Below are positions 50,400 to 64,000 of a stretch of 64,000 nucleotides of DNA, piece after piece (the stretch's first letter is position 1; every line of letters starts with the position of its first letter). Source of the DNA: Acephala macrosclerotiorum (Eukaryota; Ascomycota; Leotiomycetes; Helotiales; Mollisiaceae); contig MU119405.1 in the NCBI GenBank assembly GCA_014904845.1, positions 37,515 through 101,514 on the forward strand. Reading direction: 5' to 3'. The notes beneath the pieces are model-generated. The model was not told where the DNA came from. It was given only the letters and a program-made list of their open reading frames with translations, and made no database searches. A program made the position numbers and the translations under genes.

Positions 50400-53300
50400 T
50401 CAAATATATAATATTTTAATATATAATTTTTAAATATTTAATTTTTAAATCGATAATTTTACTAATTAATATATTAATAAAACAATTTATAAAATTAAAA
50501 AAATACAAATTTTAATTAAAACGTTCGATTAAATAATGATTTTTAATATAATAAAAAATTATTCGATATTTTTAATATTAAATTATAAATTTTTTATAAT
50601 TATTATTTTAAAATTAAATTAATAAAAAATTAATATAATAAAATATTTTTTATTATATTTAAAAATCGTACGAATTTGTTTTATTATAATAAAATCGCGA
50701 GAAAAAAATTATAATTTTATAATAATAATAAATAAAATTTAAATATATTTTAAAACGAATAAAATTTAATAATTATATTATTACGAATTATTATTACTAA
50801 TTAATCGAAAATTAAATTAAAATATTTTTAATTATTTTTCAATTAATTTTAATAAATTTAATATAATTTATCGAGTAAATATTATATAAAATATAATTTT
50901 ATATTTTATAAATTTATAAATACATTTAAAAACATTTATATTAAATTACGATTTATAATCGATATTATAATACGTTTAGAAAAAGCGTAATAATATAATA
51001 ATAATTTTAATTATAATTAAATCGATCGAATATACGAAAAATATAATTTCAATTTTTCGATTTTTTTAATTTAATAAAAAAAATAAAAAATTATTTCGAA
51101 ATTATAATAATTATTACGCGAATTATAATTATTAAAAAAAATATTATATTTATAATAAATTAAATTATTAATTAATAAAATATATAATAAAAAACGATAA
51201 TAAATATATTTTAAATTTTAATAATTATATTAAATAATTAATTTATATATTATATTATTATAAAAAAATATATATTTAATTTATTATTATAATAATTCGA
51301 TAAAAGTTTAATATTTATATTCGAAAATCGTTATTCGTTTAAAATTTTTTAAAAAATTATATTAAATAATAAAATTATAAAAATATTAATTATCGATTAA
51401 TTACAATTTTAAATACTATAAAAAATCGATAATAAAATTCAATTAAATATATTAACGATTAATATTTATAAAATTCGATTTAATAAAAAAATATTATTAT
51501 TATAAAAGATAATTTAAATTAATATATTTTTAAATATTATTGTATTTTATATCGTTTTAATAAATATATTATTTTTATTTTATATTTAAAATATAAATAA
51601 AATTAAATTAAATTCGATAATTTTAAAAACGTTTTAATTTGAAAAAATAAAATTATTTTAATTGTACGAAAATAAAATTATTTATAAATATTATTATATT
51701 AATAAAAAAAATTTAATTTAAAATTATTTTATTAAAATCGAATTATAATAATTATATCGACGATTTAATTATTTATTAATACGACGTTTATTAAAAAAAT
51801 TATAATATAAATATATAATAAATTATTTAAAAAATTTAAATTTATTTTATAAAACGATTATAAGTTTAATTATTTTATTATTATAAATATTTTATATTTA
51901 AACGAAAAACCGATTTTATAAATATTAAATTTAATAATAATATTTTAAATAATTAAATTTTTAAGAAATATATTTATAAAAATAATATAAAATATTTTTC
52001 GAATATATTAAATCGATATATATTAAAAATTATTGAATTATTTCGTTTATAAAATTTCAATAATACGTAAAAATAATAATAATTAAAATTAAAAAAATAT
52101 TTATTAAAATTTATAATAATATAAAAAAAATAAAAAAATATTATATTTTATTATAATGAATTTATTAATAAATAAATCGATAAAAAATTAATTTTATAAA
52201 TAATAATTAAAATAATAAACAATTTAATAAAATTAAATAAAATTATATTAATATTATTAATTATTAAAAATATATTATTTTTATAAATAATTAAAAAAAT
52301 TGAAATAATTTATATAATTATTAAAAAAATATAATATTTATACGTCGAATATTAAATTATAAACGCGTTTATAATAAAAAATAATTCGAATATAAAATTT
52401 ATTATAAATTTATTAATTTTTTCAAATATATATATTTAATAAAAAAAAAAAAAATTTTTTTTATATAAATTATTAATAATAAACGGAAAAATACATATAA
52501 TCAATATATTTTATAAAAAAATTATTAATAAAAATTTTTTTTTTATATTTTTTTTATTCGATAAATTAAATTAAAAAAATTTAAATAATAAATTATTAAT
52601 AAAATAACGCGATTAAAAACAATCGAAAAAATTGTATAATAATAAAAAAATACTCAATAAAAAACTATAATAAAATAAATATTATTAATTTATTAAAAAC
52701 GAAAACAATAATAAAAATTTCGATAATACGTTTATTATTATTATTAAAAACGAAAATAAAATATTTATAATATTTATAATAAATAAATAAAAAATTAATA
52801 TAAAATTCTTATTATAATTAGAAAAAAAAATATAATTATTATATTTAAAATATCGTTCGAAAAATTTTAATAAAAAAAAATCGTCGATTTAATTATAAAT
52901 TTTTTTTTGAATTTATTAAATATATTAAAATTTGTATTTTCAATTTAAAATTAAATAATAAAATTAAAAAAAAATATTAATAATTCGTATAAAAAATTAA
53001 AATTAATAATTTAAAAATATAATAATAAAAAAAAAAAATTTTAATATAATTTTCGATTATTTAAAAAATTAATTAATAAATAATTATTATATTAATATTT
53101 TTTTTTAATTTAATTTTTAAATAAAATAATTAAAATATAATTTCGTAATATTATTTAAATTTATATATAATTAATAATTAATTTTTAACGATTAATATTC
53201 GTATATTTATTAAATATTATTATAATAATTTTAAAATTATTATATAAAATTATTGAAATAAAAATTTATTAATAAATTACATATTATAAATATTATAAAA

Positions 53301-54400
53301 AAATTTATTAATAATTATATTTATATACAATTTTTATTTTTTAATTATAATCGAAAAAAAAATATTTAATATTATTAAAATATAAATGAATAATATATTT
53401 ATATTAATAAAAAAAATTAAATTTGTAATAAAATTTAAAATAATTTTTATATTAAAAATTTTATTGATTTTTAATAAATATATATTAATTTAATATAAAA
53501 AAATAATTTAATTATAATAAAAAAATTAAAATAAAAAATTTAAATTAATAAATTTTAAATTAATAAATTTTAAATTTATAAATTAAATATAAAAAATAAT
53601 ATATTTAAAATATTTATATTATTATAATTTATTAATTCGAAACAATTTTCAATTTATTTATTATTATTTAATATTAAAATTCGATTAAAATTGAAATTAT
53701 TATATTAAATAAAAAATTCAAATAATAAATTAAAAATTTAAATCGAGAATTTAAATATATTATTTTAAATTTATTAATAATAGAATTTTTTATTTTGATC
53801 GATAAATTATTTATAAATAATAAAAATTTTAATTTTTAAATTAAATACAAAATTATTTTTATAAATAAAAAATTTAAAATTAAATTTTTTTTTATTTATT
53901 ATAATTTTATTAAAAATAAACGAATTAAAAAAAATATATTAATTTTAAAAATTTATAAAATAATAAAAAAAAATCGATATAATAATAATAATTAAATTTA
54001 TTATAAATATAATCGTAAAATGATTCACTTTTTTAATATTTTAATAATTATATAAATAAAAAAAAATATTAAAAATTAAATAAATTAATAATTAAAATAA
54101 TTCGATAAACGTTATAATAAAATTAATTTTTAATAAAATTTTAAAAAAGTTTTTAAATATTAATTATTTTAAAATACGAATAAAAAAATAAATTAAAAAA
54201 AAAATAACAAAAAAAAAATAAATATAAAAATAAATAAAATAAATAAATAAAAATTTTTTAATTTTTAATATTATTATTATTTAAAATTTGAAATTTGAAA
54301 TTTATAAATTTTAATAAACTTTAAAAATAATAATAATAAATTAACGTTATTTTTAGTATTTAATTATATAATTTTTATTTTTTTAATATTTTTATTTATA
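50400..54400. repeat. Inverted second copy of the 44.0-48.2 kb element interior
   Basis: The reverse complement of this region aligns with the interior of the 43.7-49.8 kb element at several points: 53640-53850 with 44600-44850, 54300-54400 with 43965-44090, 52300-52720 with 45870-46260, and 51240-51480 with 47280-47520. The pairing positions sum to about 98.4-98.7 kb throughout, so the copies are collinear and form a large imperfect inverted repeat centred near 49.3 kb. No 184-bp terminal repeat is visible at its outer end. Confidence 0.6.
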
Positions 54401-54639
54401 TTAAAATTAATAAATTTTATATATTTATAATATATAATATTTATATATAATTTGAAATCGTATATAATTAATATTATTTTATTTTTATTTTTAAAATAAA
54501 ATTTTTATATTTCGAGTTTCGTTTTTTAAATAATTTAAAAAAAATAATATATTAATACGTATATTAATATTTCAAAAAAAAATTTATTTGTATTTAAATC
54601 GTTTATTAATAATACGATATTTTTAAATAATATTAATAA

Positions 54640-55307
54640 TAAATTATAATTCGAATATTTTTTTTTTATATATTTTAAATCGATAAAAAATATTTTTATT
54701 TAGTATTTTTTTATTAAAATTTTTATTATTCGTAAAATCGATATTTTTTTTTAATTTATTATTATTATAAACGAATTTAATTTTAAATAAATTCGTTATT
54801 TTAATAAATAATTATATAATAAAATAATAAAAAAATTAAAAATTTTAATTCGAATTCGAATAAATATTATTATTAATATTTATACGTTTTTAATCAAATA
54901 ATAAATAAAAACGTAAAAAAAAATTTTAAAAATTTGTTTTTAATATAAATTCGAATAAATTAATATAAATTTAAAATCGTTTTTAAATTTTTTTATTCGT
55001 TTTTTATAAACGTTATTATTTTACGTAATAAATATAAATTTAAAAAATAAATATAAATTTTAAATTGTTTTTATATTATTTTTTTTTAAATTTTTAATAT
55101 TTTTAATATTTTTAATATATTTTTATAAATTTTTTTTTATAAATTTTAATTTTTTTAAAAATATATTAATTATTTTAAATATTTTTTTATAAAAAACAAA
55201 TTATTTAAAAAAAAAAAAAAAATTTTTATAAATTAATTTTTTTAAAAAAGAATTTAATTATTTTATAATTAATTAAACAATTATTAATTAATATTAGTAT
55301 TAAAATA
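54640..55307. repeat. Direct copy of 48940-49590
   Basis: Shares, in the same orientation, the run from AATTCGAATATTTTTTTTTT through TTTTAAATCGATAAAAAAT to TTAATTAAACAATTATTAAT. The copy at 48940-49590 lies just inside the right 184-bp repeat; this one is joined to repeat family R3 instead. It is probably a fragment of the same element family. Confidence 0.6.
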
Positions 55308-56097
55308 TTTCTTTCTTTACTCGACGCACATTTTGCTCCGCAGGCCTCGCAGAGGCGCTCCTGCGGAGAGCTACAAAGTCTTCAACTTTAGTAATTTACT
55401 CTTATTTCAAGTTTCAAGTCAAAAGCTCTTAATTTGAGCGTTTTATAAGCATTTGAAATTGGCGTAATTATTGAAGTGTAGTAGTTTGAAATTCTGCCGG
55501 GCGGTGAAGCCGATAAGCTGATAAGCTTCTTAGTGCCTAAGGCAGAAACGCACTTCCTGCGGAGCCTCATATTACTAGGGGGCACCCCCTGAAACCCCCG
55601 TCTCTTATATTGAGTTACTACGATCGATTTAATCAATTTAGATTACTTTATCTAGCATATAATTCTAAGGGGAGACCCTCTAGAACCCCCCTTGAAAGCT
55701 GCGCAACTATAGAGATATTCAACACTTAAGTGAGTGCTTTAATGCCTAAGGCAGAAACGCACTTAGAAGAGTTTTGCGATCGCTATTTTGATTGAGTGCG
55801 ACTATATTCTATTGATTTGCGCAATAACGGATTAATAAAATTGCTTCAAACTTGAAATATAGTAGTATTTAATTGAATTTCAACTTATTTATAAGTTTTA
55901 TATGATTTAAATTGATTGATATATTATAATTGTAAACGTAGCGTAGTCGCACGTAAATCGAGATTTTGATATTTTTCATCGAATCGATTGTATATTATTT
56001 CGAAGTCACGAGACCGCCGAATTTTTAAATGAACCAATCAAATTACTGCATTTGAATACTTCGATTAAATTTGAATATTATATTGTATTATATTTTT
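55308..56097. repeat. Dispersed repeat family R3, GC-retaining copy with hairpins
   Basis: Homologous to 34501-35285 but keeps GC-rich sequence. A nested hairpin is formed by CTCCGCAGG (55336-55344) and CCTGCGGAG (55360-55368), with an inner GCCTC/GAGGC stem. Further on are GGGGGCACCCCC (from about 55577) and GGGGAGACCCTC (from about 55670). The phrase GTGCCTAAGGCAGAAACGCACTT occurs at about 55532 and recurs with one change (ATGCC) at about 55741. No coding frame. The GC island stands out sharply from the surrounding AT-rich DNA. Confidence 0.65.
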
Positions 56098-56208
56098 TAT
56101 AATTTGCGACGATTATTAAACTATTAAATTATTTTAATTATTATATTAATTAATTAAAAAATTACGTAATATTTTTTTTCGTTTTAATAATAATATTTTC
56201 GTATTTTT

Positions 56209-59200
56209 CAATGTAAAAAATTCAATAATATTTAATAACGAAAATGAGTTAAATTATTTTATTTATAAATAATATATAAATTATTTTTATTTTATTTAAT
56301 AATAAATATTATTATTCAATAAATTATTGAATAAAATCACGTGCAAAAAAGCAATTTTATTTAATTGATTAAATACGTAAAATAGTTTAAAAAATAAATT
56401 TAATTAAATAAAATAATTCGTTTATTTAAACTTCGAATATTTCGTTGATATTAAAAACTAATAATTCTTCGAATTAAAACTCGAAAAATTTATTTAATAA
56501 TAAATCGAATAAATTGTTTAAAATTATTTTTTTCGAAATATAAATTTATTCGAATATCGAAAATAAATTTCGAAAATTTAAAAATCGAAATATTATTCGA
56601 TTAATTAAATAATTTATATAATTTAACGATTTTTTTAAAAATAATTTTTATTTTTAATATAAATAATTCAATAATAAATTAATTATATAATATTTTTTCG
56701 AGATTTTTTATCAAAATTTTTTAAAATATTTTAAAATATTTTATTAAATCGATAATATTATTAATTAATTTTAAAATATTATTAAATTTAAATTTGAATT
56801 TATTGAATTTTAAAATATATTTTTTAAGAAATTTTATTTCAAAAAAAAATTTGAAAAAAATTAATTCAATTTAAATAATTTACGTACAATTATTGTATTT
56901 TATTTTAATTATTTGTAAATTTTTTTTTTAATTATTTTTTTTGTTTTTAATTTTAAAATAATTAATAATATTTATAAAAAAAATTAAAAAAATTAAATTA
57001 TTAATCAATTTATTAATAATTATAAATTATATTTTAAATATTTTTATAAAATATTTTATTTTAAATTTATAAATTTTAAAAATATTAATATATTTTTTAT
57101 TATATTTTTTTTTAATATTTATTAATTTCTTTTTAAACGATTTTTTTAATATATTTAATTTTTAATAAAATATTACAAATATTATAATTTTTATAAAAAT
57201 TAAAAAACATTTTAAAATATTAAAATTCGATAAAAATTTATTTTGAAAATTATTATTAAATTTTTTTATATTTAATAATATTTTTTTTGAGTATTTTTTA
57301 ATACAATTTTTGAAATATTAATCGAATATTTTAATTCGTTAATATATACTTTTTTTTATATTAATATTAATTAATTTTTTAATAGAAATATTTTTAAAAT
57401 TTATAAAAATATTTTTAAAAAAAAATTAAATTTTTTATTTATTAATAAATTAAATAAAATTAAATTCGAATTACAAAAATAAATTAATTTAAAAAAAGAT
57501 TTCTTTTTAATTTTAAATATTTAAATTATTATTAATTAAAATTTTTATATAAATTTATTTTTTTAAAATAATTAAAAATATATTTATTAATTTTTTAAAA
57601 TCATTTTATAAATAAAATTTTTCAAATAAAATTTTATTTATTAATAATAAAAATTTTTATAAAAAAATATATTGAAATTTATATAAATTAAATATTATAT
57701 AATATATTAAAAAATTTTAAAATTCAAAATAATATAATAAAATAAAATTAATAATTAATTTATTTTTTTAAAAAATTATAATATTAATTATTAATAATAT
57801 TACAAAAAATTAATTTTTTTTTAATAATATTTTAATTAAAATTTTTATAAAATATTATTTTATAAAAATTAAAATTTTTCAAAAAAATATTTATTGTTTT
57901 ATTTATATTTTTAATATTGTTATTTAAAAAATATTAAAAAATATTATTAAAAGAAATTATATTTTTTTTAATAATAAAAATATTTATATAAAAAATAAAA
58001 AAATAAAAAATTATTTAAAAATATTTCAAATAAATTAATATTTTTTGAATATAAATATTTTATTAATTATTAATTTTTTAATTTAAATTTAAAAAATTAT
58101 TATTAATATTATAAAAATAAAAAAAATTCGAATTTTTTAATTTAATAAATTTATTTAATTTTAATTTTTTAAAAATATATAAATATTAATATTTTTAAAT
58201 TAAAAAATTCAATAATATTCAATAGATTATATATTGATTTATTTTTTAATAATAATTAAAATTATTAATATTACGATTTTTTAATCAATTTTTAATTAAT
58301 AAAAAAAAAAAATTTTTTCAAAATATTTATTCGAATTACAAAAAAAATATAAATAAAAAAATATTTAACGATATATTATTTGATATTTGAAATTTTTCAA
58401 ATTTATAAAAATCTTAATAAATTTAAAAAAAAAAATATATATATATAAATTTTTTTTTAATTTTTAATTTTAAAATTAAATAATATTTAAAAATAAATAA
58501 ATAATTTTTTTTAATTAAAATACAAATATTATTTATATAATTAATAAAAATATAATTAAATTAAAAAAATATTATTTTAAAATTAATATTATAAATAATT
58601 CGAATAAAATTATATATATAATTTTAATTTTAAAATTAAATAAAATAATTTAATTATTTTAAGTTTAAATTTTAAATAAATAAATAATATTATTATTTTT
58701 TTAAAAAAAAATTCAATTTATAAACTTATTTATTTTTTTTATTTTAAATTTAATATTTTAATTAATTTTAAAAAAGATTTTTAAAAAAAAATTTCGAATA
58801 TTTTTATTTTTTAATTAAAAAAATATTATTATAATAAAAAAAATTAATAATAATATTTATTTTATTATTATTAATATAAATAAAAAAAATAAATTAAATA
58901 TTTATTTGAATTTTTTAAAAATTATATAAAATATAAATTTTTTTTTATTTAAAAATATTTATATATATTATTAATATATTTTTTTATATTTTTTTATAGA
59001 AAAATAATTAATATAAAATAAATTCGATTTTTAATTTAATAATTAGAAAATATTTTACGTTTTTTTATTTTATTTCAAATTATAAAAAAATATTTTTAAA
59101 TTTCAATTATTTTAATATTTTTTAAATATTTTTTTTTTTAAAAAGTTTTATTTGTTACAAAGTATCGTAATAAAATATTTAAAAATATTTTAAAACAAAT

Positions 59201-59562
59201 GTTTTATTTAAAAAATTGAAATATAATTATTAAAAAAAAATTTAAAAAAAAAAAAAAAATTAAATTTAAAAAAAAAAAGATTTTAAGAATTTGTTTTATA
59301 TTGAAAAAAAATAATTTCTAAGTTTTTTTTTGATTCAAATTATAAATTTTTTTAGTTTTTAATATATAAAATAAAAAGATTTAAATTTATTATTGTATTT
59401 AAATTTTATATAATATTATATACAAAAGTTATATAATTATTAATTATTTTATTTTATTTTATTTAATAATTTAATTATAAATTCGTTATTTTTATTTTAT
59501 TAAATAATATTTAATATTATTTAATAATTATTCAAATAATTAATTAATTTTTTCTTATATTA
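56209..59562. mobile_element. RIP-mutated hAT-like DNA transposon, copy 2
   Basis: Collinear with 17535-21605 in the same orientation, from CAATGTAAAAAATTC (CAGTGTGAGAAATTC in copy 1) to TATATTA (CACACTG in copy 1). Every one of those terminal differences is C-to-T or G-to-A. It lacks the 774-bp nested element. Flanks GTATTTTT and ATATTTTT agree at 7 of 8 bases, supporting an 8-bp target duplication, though in low-complexity DNA. No frame is readable. Confidence 0.65.
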
Positions 59563-62500
59563 ATATTTTTATATTTTTAATATATTTTTATAATTACTCG
59601 AAAATATTATTCGCGTAATATTTATATAACGATTTTATTTTTATTATATTTTATATTTATAATTTCAATTTTTATTTTTTTAATATTTTTTTAAATTGAA
59701 TTAATTTATTTTCGTAATTTAAATATATCAAATTTTTAATATAATTTAATAAAATTTATTATAATATTATTAATTTATATTTCGTTTTTATTTTTTTATT
59801 AATTTAATTTATAATATTCGTATTATTAATTCTTTTTAAAATATTATTTATTTAATTTTTACTTAATATATTCAATTTTATAATTTAATTATTTCAAATT
59901 ATTTAACGTTTTATATTCGCGATTTCAAATTATTTAATTATAATATTAATATTATTTAAATCGATTAAAAAAAAATTTATTTTTGTATTTTTTATTTTAT
60001 AAAAAACGTATAATTAATAAATATTTCAAATTAAAATTAATTTTTATATTTATTTTTTTATATAATAATTTATATATTAAAAAATAATTTTTATTTTAAA
60101 TCGATTTTTTAAAATATATTATATATATTATTTTAATATTATATTTAAATTTCGTATAATAATAATTAAAATTTTTATTAAAACGATATACGATAATTTT
60201 TAAATTTGATTTTCAATTTTTTATAAAATTTTAATATCGTATTTTTAAATTTTTTTTCGCGTTTTTTATATTTATATTTAATAATTAAATTGTTTATTCA
60301 AATTTGTAATATTTAATTTAATTCGTTGAATTTTATAAACGTATATTCGATTTTTTTATATTTAAATTATTTTTTTATAATTATTTTTTTTTAATATATT
60401 TTTTTTATATTATTATAAAAATAAAATAATATATATATTAAATAATTTATATTAATATATTTATTTTAATATTATAATTATAATATTATAATATATTATT
60501 TTTATATTTATTATTATATTTATAATATAAATTATTATTTTATTATCGATTTATATTTTATAATAATTTTTATAATTTTTATTATTATAATTTTTACGTG
60601 TAATTATTATAATTTATTTTTTTTAATAATCGTAAAACGAAATAATTAAATTTCGATTCTCGATTGTATTTTTTTAAAATAAATATTTTTTATATATTCG
60701 TTTTTCAAATTTTTTTAATTAATATTTCGTTTTTTTTATAAATATATTTAATAAAATAATATTTAATTAATTTTTTTTTTACGTTTTTTTTTAAATACGT
60801 TTTCGTATTTAATATTTTTAATTTGTAATTCAAAATCGAATTTAATATAATTTTATAAATTAAAAATATTATATTTAAACGTTTAAAAAAATTTTATAAA
60901 TTTTATTTTTTATTTTTTATTTTATTTTATTTTATTTTATTATAATTTATTATTATATAATAATTATTTTTTTATTAATCGTTAATATTTTTTAATTTAT
61001 TTTTATAATATATTTAAATAAATTAATTATCAATATAATTTTATTATATTTGTTTTTTATATATATTTTAAAATTTAATTTTTTATTGAATATTATATTC
61101 AAATATTTAATTTATTTATTATTTTATAATATTTAATTTTCGATTTTTATTATTAAATATTTTATTTTTTTATTTTTTGAAAATAATAAATTCGTTTTTA
61201 ATTAATTCAATATATAAATTCAATTTTTTTTTAATATTTTAATAATTTTTTTTAATTTATTATTTTATTATTTTTATTATTATTTTTAAATTTTTATTTT
61301 TTATTAAAATAATAATATCGTTTATATAAATTATATACACGAAAACTTTCTAGTAAATATTATTAATATAATTAAAAAAATTAATAATATTAATAATTTT
61401 TATAAAAATTTATTATTTAAAATAATAAAAAAAAATTTATTCGTTTTTTTATAAAATGTAATAATTTTATTTATTATAAAATTTATTATTTATTTAATAA
61501 TTTATTTTAAAAATTTTAATTTTATAAAATTTTTTATTACAATTCTCGAAATTATTATATTGAACGCTTTTTTAATATTTATAAAAATTATCGCAATTAT
61601 TTATTTATTTTTATAATTTTTTTCGATTATATTTACAATAATTCGTATAAAATCGATCGCGTTTTTTTTTACGATATTATTCGCGTAATAATATTTCAAT
61701 TATTTATTGTTTATAATTATATAATTAAATTTTTTTATTATAATTTTTTTCAATTTTTTATTTAATATTAATATAAAATTATATTTTTTAAACGAATATA
61801 TTTTTATTAAAATAATTTTATTATCGTTTTATTAATAAAATTTTATATAAATTTAAAAATTAATATAATTATATTACTAAAATTTATCGTTATAATAATT
61901 GAATTTATTATAATTTTTTTAATTTTTTTTTAAATAAATTTTATTTATAATTATTTAAATTTTTTTTTAATAAATTTTCGAATAAATTTATATTGTTTTT
62001 TTTAAATTTTTATAAATAAATTAATAATCTTATTATAACTTTTTATAATTAAAACGTTATTAATTAATTTTTTATATTTTTTAATAATAATAATTAATAT
62101 TAAAATTATTTATTTTTTTATTATACGATTTAATATATTTTTTTTTTATTTATATAATTATTTATTTCATTTTATTAATATTTCGTTTTAATACGTATTA
62201 ATTTATTACGAAATTTATATTTATATTATTTGATTTTTTTTGTATTATTAAATTTATTTTTTTTAAATAATTCTAATAAAATTCTTTGAATTTTTCGTTT
62301 TATTAAAAATTTTTTTTAATATTTAATAATTTTTTCAAATTAATTTTTTTTATATACTTTTTAATAAATTATTAAAACTTTATAAAAATAATCGTATTTT
62401 TTTTTTTTTTTTATATTTTTTTTTGAAATATTTTATAAAAACTTTTAAATTTATTAATTTAATATTAATTTCGATTTTTCGTTTTTTAATATATATTGAA

Positions 62501-63710
62501 ATTTTTATTTATAATAATATATAATTCGATTTTATATTTATAATCGAATTTATTTACATTATAATTTTTTTTATATTAATATAAATAAAATCGAATATAA
62601 TTTTTTTTTTATTAATATATTTATATTATTAATTATTAAATAATTATCGAATATTTAATTAATTATTTTTTCAATTAATATTTTATTTTTATCGTATATT
62701 TGTAATTCGTATTAATTAAAATTAATAATTATTATTTGATTGTAAATTTTTAATATTATAACGATTTTTCTTACGATTTTATTATTATTTTTTTTATTTA
62801 TTAAACGATATATATTATATACGTATAATTCGTTTAATAATTTTATTAATATTATTTTTTTAATTTATTAATTATAAAAATATATAATTATATTTTTTTT
62901 TATATAAATAAATATTTTAAAACGCTTTTTTTATTTAATTATTAATTTAAATATATTATAAATCGAATATATTTTAATTTGATTTTTTTATAATTTGTTT
63001 AATATATATACGATCGATTTTTAAATTAAAATTATTATTTTTTTTTTTTGTATTCGATTTATAATAAAATTTTATATTATTATTTTTTTTATTTACGTTT
63101 TTTAATAAAATAATAATTTTTATTTTTAAATGAAAATTTTTTCAATTTTATTATTTTCAATTATTAATATTTTATTTTTGATTTTTTTAATAATTTTTTT
63201 ATTTAATTATAATAATTTAAATATTAAAATAAATTTATTTTTATAATTTTTTTAATAATTTAAAAAAATATACGAATAATTTATAATTATATTTTTTATT
63301 ATAATAAAATACGTATTATAATAATTTGTTTCTATAAATTATTTTATAATAAATATATTTATATTTTTTATATTTTTTATTTTTTCAATATAATTCAAAA
63401 TAATATTTTTAATAATTCGAATAAAATTTCAATTTATTTTTTTTGTTTAATATAATTAATTTTTTTTATTTATCAAAAAATTTAATATATTTTTTAATAT
63501 TTTTTTTTTTTTGAAAAAAAAAAAATATTATTAAATTTCGATTTTTTTTTTTTAAAAAATTTTAATTATTTTAAATTTATATTTGTATACTTTTATAAAT
63601 TTTTTTTTTATATATTTCTTAATAATATATTTTATATTTCGTTTTTAAAATTTTATTTTTTAATTAAAATTTATTTTTATTTTTTTATTTTATTAATTGA
63701 AATTATTTGA
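59563..63710. other. AT-rich RIP DNA without legible genes
   Basis: Stop-dense A/T sequence with residual CpG. No terminal repeats or domains recognised. Confidence 0.6.
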
Positions 63711-63843
<133 letters not shown>

Positions 63844-64000
63844 TTTTTATTTATTACGTAATATTTTTACATATAATTATAATAATTTGAATCGTATAAT
63901 TAGTTTTCAATATATTTAAATAATTATTATTTCTTAAAATAAAACAAATTCAATAATTTATAACGTATTAATTTAAAAACGAATTTTTTAAATCGAAATA

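Noticed and set aside
55388..55636. 82-codon minus-strand frame in the GC-rich repeat
   Set aside because: It is not conserved in the twin repeat copy and shows no domain.

Overview
The window is nuclear DNA of a filamentous ascomycete (Pezizomycotina; a leotiomycete-like fungus is my best guess, not proven). Genes carry short introns of about 45-95 bases with GT...AG ends and CTAAC-type branch sites. Protein families include HET and NACHT proteins, a TPR-SET protein and a CorA-like protein. Islands of ordinary composition alternate with very AT-rich blocks full of stop codons. Duplicated sequences in those blocks differ mainly by C-to-T and G-to-A changes, as expected of repeat-induced point mutation (RIP).

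Gene island 1 (1-17.5 kb). The most striking locus is a divergent pair at 0.25-5.46 kb. A 284-residue HeLo-like protein (minus strand) ends in two copies of an amyloid-type motif. The NACHT receptor (NLR) beside it, on the plus strand, begins with a third copy. The three repeats align over 23 residues, as in the HET-S/NWD2 prion-signalling pairs. The receptor carries a HET cell-death domain at its C-terminus instead of WD, ANK or TPR repeats, giving an amyloid motif-NACHT-HET architecture. Then come a TPR-SET protein (6.5-8.8 kb), a FAD monooxygenase (10.3-11.8 kb) and a single-pass membrane protein (13.4-14.6 kb), followed by noncoding DNA with a diverged duplication.

AT-rich block 1 (17.5-37 kb). 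It starts with a RIP-mutated, hAT-like DNA transposon (17535-21605) that hosts a 774-bp TA-flanked element (20762-21535). A second copy of the host at 56.2-59.6 kb lacks the insertion and preserves the empty site. At 24.16-25.09 kb lies a RIP-degraded ankyrin-repeat gene, cut at one end by a Copia-type LTR retrotransposon (25090-31377, 229-bp LTRs, minus strand). Older repeats and a moderately mutated segment follow.

Gene island 2 (37-41.6 kb). It holds a truncated nucleoside-phosphorylase domain of the kind found at the N-terminus of fungal NLRs (with an alanine codon run and 15-bp repeats), a small Gly-rich protein gene, a CorA-like membrane protein gene and an LTR-like segment.

AT-rich block 2 (41.6-64 kb). 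It contains an element bounded by two 184-bp direct repeats (43726-49785), an inverted second copy of its interior (about 50.4-54.4 kb), a half-mutated repeat with GC-rich hairpins (55.31-56.10 kb), the second hAT-like copy and a long poly(T) tract. No intact genes remain there.

Overall the window carries one apparently intact NLR/effector cell-death pair and two dead relatives of NLR-type genes, embedded in a RIP-shaped transposon compartment.
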